This document shows, piece by piece, positions 57,444-64,000 of a DNA stretch of 64,000 bases. Positions within the stretch are counted from its first letter, which is position 1; the number at the start of each line of letters is the position of its first letter. The notes under the pieces are model-generated. The model searched no databases. It saw nothing but the letters and a program-made list of their open reading frames with translations, and was not told the origin of the DNA. The stretch is from Candidatus Rokuibacteriota bacterium (lineage in GTDB: Bacteria; Methylomirabilota; Methylomirabilia; Rokubacteriales; CSP1-6): assembly GCA_003220535.1 (NCBI GenBank), contig QHSU01000055.1:186001-250000 (forward strand), given 5' to 3'. Made by a program: the position numbers and the translations under genes.

Positions 57444-58228
57444 ACGGCGTCGCGCGCCTGATCGTACGGTCCGTCGATCTCGTCAACCGGCGCGGCAAGT
57501 CGTTCGGCGCGCGGCTCGTCAAGCTCACCGGCAAGCGTCCCTACATCATCCATCCCAAGCACCTCGTCGACCACGTCTGGCACGACTGGTATCTGCCCTC
57601 GCTCGGTCGCGATGATCTCGTGCTGGACGTGGGGTGCAGCAACGGCGCGCATCTCGTCCGCGCGGCGAGGCGGTGCCGCTCGATCGTCGGCATGGACTAC
57701 GACGTGCTCCAGCTGGGGATCGCCGTCCGCACGATCCGCGAGCAACGGCTCGCCAACGCGCGGGTCTTCGCGTGGGAGATCACCGGGCCGTTCCCGTTTC
57801 CCGACGGGACGTTCGACACGGCGCTGTTCCTCGACGTCATCGAGCATCTGGGACCGCGGATCGCCGTCCTGAGCGAGATCCATCGGGTGCTGAAGGCCGA
57901 CGGCCGGCTGCTGGTGTCGGCGCCGAACAGGGACACGCGCTGGCGACGAGCGCTCCGGGACGCGGGGCTCTTCGCGTACTCCGATGCCGACCACAAGATC
58001 GAGTACGCGCGCGGGGAGTTCCTGGCCGAGCTCGCCGCGGGCGGCTTCGAGCCCGAGGGCCCAGTGATGCCGGTCGTCCTCGACACGCCGTGGGCGGGCA
58101 TGATCGACGTCATCGGCGGTGTCTCGCTGCCGCTCTACGAGCGCCTGAGCCGCTGGAAGCGCGAGGCCGCTCTGCGCCGGCCCGATGAAAGCACCGGATT
58201 CAGAGTGGTCGCGCGGAAGCGACGCTGA
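57440..58228 (+). CDS. SAM-dependent methyltransferase
   Basis: 262 aa from ATG 57440. VLDVGCSNGAHLVRAARRC is motif I, IVGMDYDVLQLGI motif II, FDTALFLDVIEHLGPRIA motif IV and LKADGRLLVSAPNRDTRWR motif V. The N-terminal about 50 residues (RSVDLVNRRGKSFGARLV) are basic. It is probably a glycan O-methyltransferase. It is sandwiched between two GT4 genes. Confidence 0.85.
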   Translation: MNGVARLIVRSVDLVNRRGKSFGARLVKLTGKRPYIIHPKHLVDHVWHDWYLPSLGRDDLVLDVGCSNGAHLVRAARRCRSIVGMDYDVLQLGIAVRTIREQRLANARVFAWEITGPFPFPDGTFDTALFLDVIEHLGPRIAVLSEIHRVLKADGRLLVSAPNRDTRWRRALRDAGLFAYSDADHKIEYARGEFLAELAAGGFEPEGPVMPVVLDTPWAGMIDVIGGVSLPLYERLSRWKREAALRRPDESTGFRVVARKRR

Positions 58229-58229
58229 C

Positions 58230-59351
58230 ATGACGGTCGGGTTCTTGCCCGCGCTCGGCGGCGGGATCCGCGAGCTCGCCGCCGGAGGCCAGGCGCCACG
58301 GCTCATCGACGGCTACCTGAGACCCTACGCGAAGGCGTTCGGTCGGGTGCTCTACTTCAGCTATCTGCCGGAATCGCTCGCCGAGTTCACCGACGACCAG
58401 GCGCTGCTGGGCGCGGTGGAGATGCTGACACCCGCACGCCCGACGGCTCGGGCCCGCCGCGCCGTCTCGATGCCCTGGACTCACGCCGCGTCGTTCCGGG
58501 CCTGCGCCGTGTTGCGGGTCTTCCAGGTGACCGGTGTGATCCCCGCCATCGTGGCGAACGCCCGCTTCGGCGTGCCCTACGTCACGACCTACGGGTTCTG
58601 GTACGGGCGCCTCTCGCGGCCCGGCGGGAAGCGTCTCGTCAAGGCGGTGGTCGAGCGCGTGGGCCTCCGGCGCGCGGCCGCCGTGATCGCGACCACCGAC
58701 GAGCTCCGGATGCGCGCCGCGGCCCTGTCCCGGCGTGTCGAGCTGATCCCCAACGGCGTGGACACGCGCCTGTTCACGCCGGGCGCCCCCGCCGCCACCT
58801 CCGACGCCGTGCGCCGGATCCTCTACGTCGGGCGGCTGGCGCCCGAGAAGAACCTGGCCGCGCTCGTCGAGGCCGCGGCGCGGCTCGCCGAGCGACGGCC
58901 GGTGCGGCTCGTGATCGTCGGGGCCGGACCCCTCGAGGCGCCGCTGCGTCGTCAAGCTGAGGCCGCTCGGGTGAGCGTCGACTTCCGCGGCGTGGTCGAC
59001 CAGCGGCGACTCCCGGCGCTCTACGCCGCCGCCGACGCGTTCGTGCTGGCGTCCTTCACCGAGGGACACCCGAAGGCCCTGGTGGAGGCGATGAGCTCCG
59101 GGTTGCCCTGCGTCGCCTCGGACTGCGCGGGCAACCGCTCGCTCGTGACCGATGGGGTCACCGGGCTGCTCTTCGATCCGCGCCGGCCGGAGGCGCTGAC
59201 GGCGTGCCTCGAGCGCGTGCTGACCGATCCCACGCTCGCCGCCGCCCTCGGCCGCGCCGCGCGCAAGACGGTGACCGAGCATTACGATCTGACCGCGTGC
59301 GTCGAACGGGAGATCGCGCTCCTCAAATCGATCGGCGGGTCCCCATCGTGA
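58230..59351 (+). CDS. Glycosyltransferase family 4
   Basis: 373 aa from ATG 58230, chosen over an in-frame ATG at 58185 that lies inside the previous gene. VGFLPALGGGIRELAAGGQA opens the N-domain; VELIPNGVDTRLFTPG is the linker; ILYVGRLAPEKNLAALVEAA, FRGVVDQRRLPALYAAADAF and the E-x7-E region SFTEGHPKALVEAMSSGLPC identify GT4. It ends in a GTGA overlap with the next methyltransferase. Confidence 0.88.
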   Translation: MTVGFLPALGGGIRELAAGGQAPRLIDGYLRPYAKAFGRVLYFSYLPESLAEFTDDQALLGAVEMLTPARPTARARRAVSMPWTHAASFRACAVLRVFQVTGVIPAIVANARFGVPYVTTYGFWYGRLSRPGGKRLVKAVVERVGLRRAAAVIATTDELRMRAAALSRRVELIPNGVDTRLFTPGAPAATSDAVRRILYVGRLAPEKNLAALVEAAARLAERRPVRLVIVGAGPLEAPLRRQAEAARVSVDFRGVVDQRRLPALYAAADAFVLASFTEGHPKALVEAMSSGLPCVASDCAGNRSLVTDGVTGLLFDPRRPEALTACLERVLTDPTLAAALGRAARKTVTEHYDLTACVEREIALLKSIGGSPS

Positions 59352-60304
59352 GCCCCGAGACGTTCCGTGTGACGGATCGCGGCGACTCACGGCTCCTCGT
59401 CGTGGAGGGCCGCGAGTACCCGACCCGCTACAGCGAGAAGGTGATCCGGATGCTGATCGATCGAAAGGGTCTCGCCCGCACGCCGCCGTACCTCACGTAC
59501 AAGGAGACGCGCGGTCCCCACTTCCTCGATCCGCTCTTTCGCTATCTGCGCGTGCAAGGCCTTCGAGGGCTGAAGGTGCTCGAAGTCGGCTGCTCGTCCG
59601 GTCACATGACGGAGTACCTCGACGAGCAGGCGGAAGTCGCCACCATCCACACCTTCGACACCGACGCGGCCTTCGTGGCGATCACCCGAGCCAAGGTGGA
59701 CGAGATGGGGCTCGCGAAGGTCCGCGAGGTCGCGCTCTTCACGAATGACGAGACCCGGCGACTGCCGCACGCGAACGGCGCGTTCGATCTCGTCCTGGCG
59801 ATCGGCGTCGTCGAGCACCTGCCACGTGAGCGACGCGCGCACGTGGACGAATACTATCGCCTGCTCGCCCCGGGTGGGCACATCGCGATCCTCGACACCC
59901 CCAACCGCTGGTTCCCCCTCGAGACGCACTCGATCGGCCTGCCCCTCGTCCAGTGGCTCCCGCCGCGGCTCGCGCATTGGTACGCGCGGACGTTCCGGCC
60001 GCGCCAGTTCGGCGCGGTGCCGTACGCGGACTTCGTCACCGAGGGCACGGGCTGGCGCAACGCGACGCTGACCGAGTGTCTGCCGTCGTCCGGCTGGCGT
60101 GGCCTCGCGGACGTGACCGAGGACGCGGGCTACGGCTGGCGCTTCTTCCGCGATACCGCGCGCTCGCGCACGCGGCGCACGCTCCTGCCCGTGTTCGCCG
60201 CGCTGTGTGCCGTCGCGCGGGCGGCCGGCCAGCCGGCGTCGGTGTGTCTGCCCTATCTGAACCTGCTCTTGCGCAAGACCCCGGCGGCGCGGCGGGCCGC
60301 ATGA
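59348..60304 (+). CDS. SAM-dependent methyltransferase
   Basis: 318 aa from GTG 59348. An about 75-residue N-terminal extension (VVEGREYPTRYSEKVIRMLI) precedes motif I KVLEVGCSSGHMTEYL, motif II TFDTDAAFVAI, NGAFDLVLAIGVVEHLPRE and GGHIAILDTPNRWFPLETHS. The C-terminal part (LPPRLAHWYARTFRPRQFG) is typical of methyltransferases in LPS/EPS loci. Coupled to both neighbours by 4-base overlaps. Confidence 0.85.
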   Translation: MSPETFRVTDRGDSRLLVVEGREYPTRYSEKVIRMLIDRKGLARTPPYLTYKETRGPHFLDPLFRYLRVQGLRGLKVLEVGCSSGHMTEYLDEQAEVATIHTFDTDAAFVAITRAKVDEMGLAKVREVALFTNDETRRLPHANGAFDLVLAIGVVEHLPRERRAHVDEYYRLLAPGGHIAILDTPNRWFPLETHSIGLPLVQWLPPRLAHWYARTFRPRQFGAVPYADFVTEGTGWRNATLTECLPSSGWRGLADVTEDAGYGWRFFRDTARSRTRRTLLPVFAALCAVARAAGQPASVCLPYLNLLLRKTPAARRAA

Positions 60305-61197
60305 GCTTGATCGAGATCGGTGGGCGCAACTATCTCCTGTATCTGGTCCTGCCGCATCCCATGAAGATCGCGCTTCTCTCGGGCGAGTCACGCGCCAGGC
60401 TCGACCGCATCAACAGCGGGTTCAACGAGCGCGCCTATTCCGGGGAAGGCGCGGAAGAGTACGACCGGATCCACCGCTACGAGGGAGACGCCCAGCACGA
60501 GTACCCGGCGCGCCTCCTGGTCGAGAAGGTCTGGGGCGCGGGGACGCGCCCGGGGAGCGTGGGCGACTACGGCCGGGCCCTGGAGATCGGGGCGGGCAGC
60601 GGCTACTTCACGACGCTGATCGCGCGCCGCGCGCGCTCGGTGGTCGCCGTCGAGCCAGTCGTCGACATGCAGAACGTGATCCGCGCTCGGTGCAACGCCG
60701 AAGGGCTGGACAACGTCGAGGTCGTCGGCGCCACGGCGTTCGACCTCAACCGCCACGTGCCGGCCGCGTCGATCGACTCGGCGTTCGTCATCCAGAGCCT
60801 GCACCATTTCCACCGACGCCCGGAGGTCTTCGTCGAGCTCGGGAGGGTCGTCCGACCGGGGGGCCGTCTCTATCTCGTCGAGCCGCACCACAATCTGCGC
60901 CGGGTCGCGCGACTCGCCCGGAAGTATCGCCGCGTCTATCGCGCTCTCGAGTTCCGGGCGGCGGAGCGCCACTGGGCCACGCACGACTTCCTGACGCGCG
61001 GCGAGCTCCGGGCGCTCTGCCGTCGCGGCGGCTTCGACAGCGTCCGCATCGACTCCTACTGGATCCCGTACTCCCGGCGCCTGATCCCGTCGCCGGAACG
61101 CCGCTTCCACCTCGAGCGGATCCTCGGGCGTGTTCCCCTGTTCCGCCATTTCGGTGCGGTCCTGGCGATGGAAGCGCGTCGGAACGCGTCACGGTGA
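60301..61197 (+). CDS. SAM-dependent methyltransferase
   Basis: 298 aa from ATG 60301. Residues 1-75 are a variable N-terminal part (GFNERAYSGEGAEEYDRIHR). Motif I is ALEIGAGSGYFTTLIARRA, followed by VVAVEPVVDMQNVI, SAFVIQSLHHFHRRPEVF and RPGGRLYLVEPHHNLRR. The His-rich motif IV (SLHHFH) is common in methyltransferases of natural-product and glycan clusters. The acceptor is unknown. Confidence 0.85.
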   Translation: MSLIEIGGRNYLLYLVLPHPMKIALLSGESRARLDRINSGFNERAYSGEGAEEYDRIHRYEGDAQHEYPARLLVEKVWGAGTRPGSVGDYGRALEIGAGSGYFTTLIARRARSVVAVEPVVDMQNVIRARCNAEGLDNVEVVGATAFDLNRHVPAASIDSAFVIQSLHHFHRRPEVFVELGRVVRPGGRLYLVEPHHNLRRVARLARKYRRVYRALEFRAAERHWATHDFLTRGELRALCRRGGFDSVRIDSYWIPYSRRLIPSPERRFHLERILGRVPLFRHFGAVLAMEARRNASR

Positions 61198-62009
61198 GCA
61201 CGCCGGTCGTCTCGGTGGTGATGGCCGTCTTCGACGGAGCCCCCTGGGTGGGCGCCGCCGTCGAGTCCTTGCTCGCCCAGACGCTCGCCGACCTCGAGGT
61301 GATCGTCATCGACGACGGCTCGACCGACGCGACGCCCGAGGTGCTGGCGTCCCTCCACGATCCGCGCCTCCGCGTCGAGCGGCGCCAGCGCGTGGGGCTC
61401 ACGCGCTCGCTCACCCGGGCGCTCGAGCTCGCGCGGGCGCCGCTCGTCGCGCGCCTCGACGCCGACGACCTGGCCCTACCCGAGCGGCTCGCGCGCCAGC
61501 GTGTGTTTCTCGACGCCCATCCGCAGGTGGGATTGCTGGGCACGGGCGCCCGCGAGATCGACCTCGTCGGCCGCGAGGTCGGCGTGGTGCGCCCGCCGGC
61601 GGAGGACGCCGCGATCCGCCGGGCGCTCATCCGCGCGAATCCCTTCGTGCACTCCTCCGTGATGATGCGGCGGTCCGCGCTCGACCGGGCGGGCGGCTAC
61701 GACCAGTCGCTGCCGGTCGCGCAGGACTACGATCTCTGGATGCGTCTGGCCCGCGTGACGCGGCTGGCGAACCTGCCCGAGCCCCTCGTGGTCCGGCGGC
61801 TCGGCCCCGGACGGGTCTCCGCCGTCCGCGACGACGACCGGCTCCGCGCCGAGGCGCGGGTGCGCTGGCGCGCGGTGCGGAGCCGCGCCTATCCCTGGTG
61901 GTGCGCGCTCTTTGCTCTGCGGCCCCTCGTGGTGCTCACCTTGCCCCGAGCCTGGCGGCAGGCGCTCCGCCGGGTCACGCGCAGGGCAGGCGCGTCGCGC
62001 CGGGTGTAG
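61194..62009 (+). CDS. Glycosyltransferase family 2
   Basis: 271 aa from GTG 61194. VSVVMAVFDGAPWVGAAVES, VIVIDDGSTDATPEVLASL, LVARLDADDLALPERL (DxDD metal motif) and QDYDLWMRLARVTRL (catalytic-base region) identify a WaaE/GT2-A inverting transferase. The C-terminal region is basic with a hydrophobic stretch (YPWWCALFALRPLVVLTL), suggesting membrane attachment. Confidence 0.88.
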   Translation: MSTPVVSVVMAVFDGAPWVGAAVESLLAQTLADLEVIVIDDGSTDATPEVLASLHDPRLRVERRQRVGLTRSLTRALELARAPLVARLDADDLALPERLARQRVFLDAHPQVGLLGTGAREIDLVGREVGVVRPPAEDAAIRRALIRANPFVHSSVMMRRSALDRAGGYDQSLPVAQDYDLWMRLARVTRLANLPEPLVVRRLGPGRVSAVRDDDRLRAEARVRWRAVRSRAYPWWCALFALRPLVVLTLPRAWRQALRRVTRRAGASRRV

Positions 62010-62013
62010 TAAG

Positions 62014-62991
62014 ATGGCCAGGATGCGCATCTTGATCACGGGCATCACGGGCTTCGTGGGCAGCCACCTCGCCGAGTACGCGCTCGAGCGCGGCGCCGAA
62101 GTGATCGGGTCGGTACGGTGGCGCAGCAAGACCGAGCACATCGAGGGACTGCGTGACCGGGTGACGCTCGTCGAGTCCGATCTGCGCGATCTGCTCTCGG
62201 TGCGGACGGTGCTCGAGCAGGCGAGGCCCGACTACATCATCCATCTCGCGGCGCAGAGCTTCGTCGCGGCCTCCTGGCAGACGCCGGTAGAGACGTTCTA
62301 CACGAATGTCGTCAGCCAGATGAACCTCTTCGAGGGCATGCGTCAGCTCGGGTCGTCGGCGCGATTCCTGGTGATCGGCTCGAGCGAGGAGTACGGGCTC
62401 GTCGAGCCCGACGAGCTGCCGATCCGCGAGACGAACCCGCTGCGGCCCCTCTCGCCCTACGCGGTGAGCAAGGTGGCGCAGGACCTGATGGGCTGGCAGT
62501 ACTTCAAGAGCTACGGGATGCACGTCGTGCGGGCGCGCGCGTTCAACCACACGGGGCCCCGCCGAGGTTCCGCCTTCGCCACCTCCAACTTCGCCAAGCA
62601 GATCGCCGAAATGGAGGCGGGGCTGCGCGAGCCCGTCGTGCACGTGGGCGATCTCAAGCCCACGCGAGACTTCTCCGATGTGCGCGACATCGTGCGCGGC
62701 TACTGGCTCCTGCTCGAGCGGGGCATACCGGGCGAGGTGTACAACCTCTGCTCCGGTGTCGAGTGGTCGATCGAGCGCGTCCTGAACTTCTTGATCGGAC
62801 GGTCGACGCTCCCGCGCGTCGAGATCCGCCAGGACCCAGCACGGCTGCGGCCGTCGGACGTGCCCGTCCTGCGCGGCAGTCGGGAGAAGGTCGAGCGAGC
62901 GCTCGGGTGGCGGGGCGTGATCCCCCTCGAGCAGACGCTCACCGATCTCCTCGAGTATTGGCGCCGGCGGATCGCGTCACGCCCGCGGTAG
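62014..62991 (+). CDS. GDP-6-deoxy-D-mannose reductase-like / GDP-mannose 4,6-dehydratase-family SDR
   Basis: 325 aa from ATG 62014 (ATG 62023 is an alternative). ILITGITGFVGSHLAEYALE is the NAD(P) motif; HLAAQSFVAASWQTPVETF, VIGSSEEYGLVEPDELPI and PYAVSKVAQDLMGWQYF (Y-x3-K) form the active site; ARAFNHTGPRRGSAFATSNF, FAKQIAEMEAG and DVRDIVRGYWLLLERG fit RMD more closely than GMD. RMD reduces GDP-4-keto-6-deoxymannose to GDP-D-rhamnose. The same intermediate could feed the perosamine-synthetase-like enzyme at 15779. Confidence 0.82.
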   Translation: MARMRILITGITGFVGSHLAEYALERGAEVIGSVRWRSKTEHIEGLRDRVTLVESDLRDLLSVRTVLEQARPDYIIHLAAQSFVAASWQTPVETFYTNVVSQMNLFEGMRQLGSSARFLVIGSSEEYGLVEPDELPIRETNPLRPLSPYAVSKVAQDLMGWQYFKSYGMHVVRARAFNHTGPRRGSAFATSNFAKQIAEMEAGLREPVVHVGDLKPTRDFSDVRDIVRGYWLLLERGIPGEVYNLCSGVEWSIERVLNFLIGRSTLPRVEIRQDPARLRPSDVPVLRGSREKVERALGWRGVIPLEQTLTDLLEYWRRRIASRPR

Positions 62992-63002
62992 CGGAAACGG
63001 GC

Positions 63003-64000
63003 GTGGTTCCGGGCGCGCGGGTCGCCCTCGTCCACGACTGGCTGACCGGGATGCGGGGCGGCGAGCGCTGCCTCGAGGTCCTCTGCGAGATCTTTCCCGA
63101 GGCGCCGCTCTTCACCCTGCTGCACGTCCCCGGCAGCGTGACGCCGCAAATCGAGAACCGCCGCATCGTCACGTCATTCGTCCAGCGTCTGCCCCGGGCC
63201 GCCACACGGTACCGCTACTATCTGCCGGCGTTTCCGCTCGCGATCAGCCGGTTCGACCTCTCCGGCTACGACCTCGTCGTGTCGATGAGCCACTGCGTCG
63301 CGAAGGGCGTGGCCGTGCCCCCCGGCGCGCTCCATCTATGCTATTGCTTTTCCCCGATGCGGTACGTCTGGGACCTCTACGGCGACTACTTCGGACCGGG
63401 CCGCGGCCTGGCCGCCCGCGCGCTCGTGCCGCCGGTCGCGGCAGCCCTCAGGGACTGGGACCGGCGGACCGCCGGGGTGCACCGGTTCGTCGCCATCTCC
63501 CGGCACATCGCCGATCGGATCCGCCGCGCCTACGAGCGTTCGGCGGACGTGATCTACCCGCCAGTCGACGTCCAGCGCTTCGAGATCGCGGACGCCACCG
63601 ACGACTACTATCTCGTCGTGGCAGCACTCGTGCCCTACAAGCGCGTCGACCTCGCGGTCGCCGCCGCCACCCGTCTCCGTCGGCGTCTGGTCGTCGTCGG
63701 CACGGGGCCCGAGGAAGCGCGCCTGCGGGCGCTCGCCGGGCCGACGGTGACCTTCCTCGGGTGGCGTCTCGACGCCGAGATCGCCGCGCTCTATGCACGC
63801 TGCCGTGCGCTCCTGTTCCCGGCGGTCGAGGACTTCGGGATCACGCCGCTCGAGGCGGCCGCGGCGGGACGGCCGACGATCGCGCTGGCCGCCGGCGGCG
63901 CGCTCGAGACGATGGTGGGGCTCGACGCGCCCGACGCGGCGCCGACGGCGGTGTTCTTCTCGGAGCAGTCAGTCGACGCCCTCGCCGAGGCGATCCTGAC
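63003..64000 (+). CDS. Glycosyltransferase family 4, C-terminus beyond the window
   Basis: Open from GTG 63003 (TTG 62958 is an alternative) to the right edge, about 332 residues seen. VALVHDWLTGMRGGERCLEV opens the N-domain, typical of WbaZ/mannosyltransferase-like GT4 enzymes; YDLVVSMSHCVAKGVAVPPG and HLCYCFSPMRYVWDLYGDYF follow. The C-domain shows VVAALVPYKRVDLAVAAATR, FLGWRLDAEIAALYARC and the E-x7-E region VEDFGITPLEAAAAGRPTIA. With the upstream RMD-like gene it may add a D-rhamnose or mannose-type residue. Confidence 0.87.
   Translation, partial: MVPGARVALVHDWLTGMRGGERCLEVLCEIFPEAPLFTLLHVPGSVTPQIENRRIVTSFVQRLPRAATRYRYYLPAFPLAISRFDLSGYDLVVSMSHCVAKGVAVPPGALHLCYCFSPMRYVWDLYGDYFGPGRGLAARALVPPVAAALRDWDRRTAGVHRFVAISRHIADRIRRAYERSADVIYPPVDVQRFEIADATDDYYLVVAALVPYKRVDLAVAAATRLRRRLVVVGTGPEEARLRALAGPTVTFLGWRLDAEIAALYARCRALLFPAVEDFGITPLEAAAAGRPTIALAAGGALETMVGLDAPDAAPTAVFFSEQSVDALAEAIL

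Noticed and set aside
1..64000. tRNA, rRNA, insertion sequences, phage or attachment sites
   Set aside because: None was seen: no transposase or integrase motifs, no cloverleaf-like sequence and no target-site duplications recognisable by eye; a tRNA/IS search would be needed to exclude them fully.

Overview
This window is one contiguous piece of a very G+C-rich (about 70% by eye) bacterial chromosome. Genes are densely packed, GTG starts are common, and neighbours often overlap by 1-4 bases (TGATG, ATGA, GTGA). The cell type looks diderm: there is a probable outer-membrane lipoprotein, an MsbA/PglK-type ABC exporter, heptose-type genes and abundant LPS/EPS-type glycan genes. The gene style fits lineages such as Candidatus Rokubacteria/Methylomirabilota or high-GC deltaproteobacterial relatives. 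No rRNA, tRNA or marker gene is present to settle this, so the taxonomy is inference.

Layout. 1-3231 (minus strand): a stress-type operon with an Asp/Arg-rich exported repeat protein (frameshifted), ECF sigma factor, zinc-type anti-sigma factor, a small membrane-anchored protein, a DUF3106 protein and a DUF1800 lipoprotein cut by the window edge. 3383-7218 (minus): housekeeping or unknown genes (SDR, ParB-like domain protein, TPMT-type methyltransferase, HAD phosphatase, UPF0637 protein) and a 123-bp tandem duplication. 7356-14728: a GT4 glycosyltransferase, a frameshifted GtrB-like GT2, a BFD-like [2Fe-2S] protein, a sugar-nucleotide epimerase, an Opp/Dpp-type importer without ATPases, and YjbQ. 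From about 14.7 kb to the right edge the window is an almost uninterrupted surface-glycan locus.

Glycan locus. (a) 15.8-22.3 kb: perosamine-synthetase-like aminotransferase, DPM1-like GT2, cupin, methyltransferase and two paralogous GT39-like membrane transferases; polyprenyl-phosphate sugars made by the GT2 enzymes could feed the membrane transferases. (b) 22.7-34.7 kb: a module for an unidentified sugar, with two DegT aminotransferases, a PDH-E1 alpha/beta pair without E2/E3, GT2, two SDR epimerases, a bifunctional nucleotidyltransferase-kinase in reversed HldE order, a Gfo/Idh dehydrogenase, a UGDH-family protein lacking the catalytic Cys, an SDR and a GmhB-like phosphatase. (c) 34.7-38.5 kb: a pair of unrecognised membrane proteins with winged-helix-like tails, a MarR-EPS regulator with its own palindromic operator/promoter, an MsbA/PglK-like ABC exporter and a 64-aa protein. 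(d) 38.5-52.0 kb: DUF115 (Maf-like) protein, B12/radical SAM enzyme, Gfo/Idh dehydrogenase and a nonulosonic-acid (legionaminic-type) pathway (LegF, NeuD-like, LegI, LegG, PtmE, LegC) interspersed with a UDP-sugar dehydrogenase, an SDR and a GT-B-like protein. (e) 52.0-53.5 kb: two unknown proteins on the opposite strand. (f) 53.6-64.0 kb: alternating methyltransferases and glycosyltransferases, then an RMD-like GDP-6-deoxymannose enzyme and a GT4 running off the edge.

Taken together, the locus appears to build a complex, methylated, amino- and nonulosonic-sugar-containing surface glycan, probably lipid-linked and exported by the ABC flippase, under a dedicated MarR-EPS regulator. Two genes carry what look like single-base deletions (about 3060 and about 9000), which may be sequence errors rather than real mutations.
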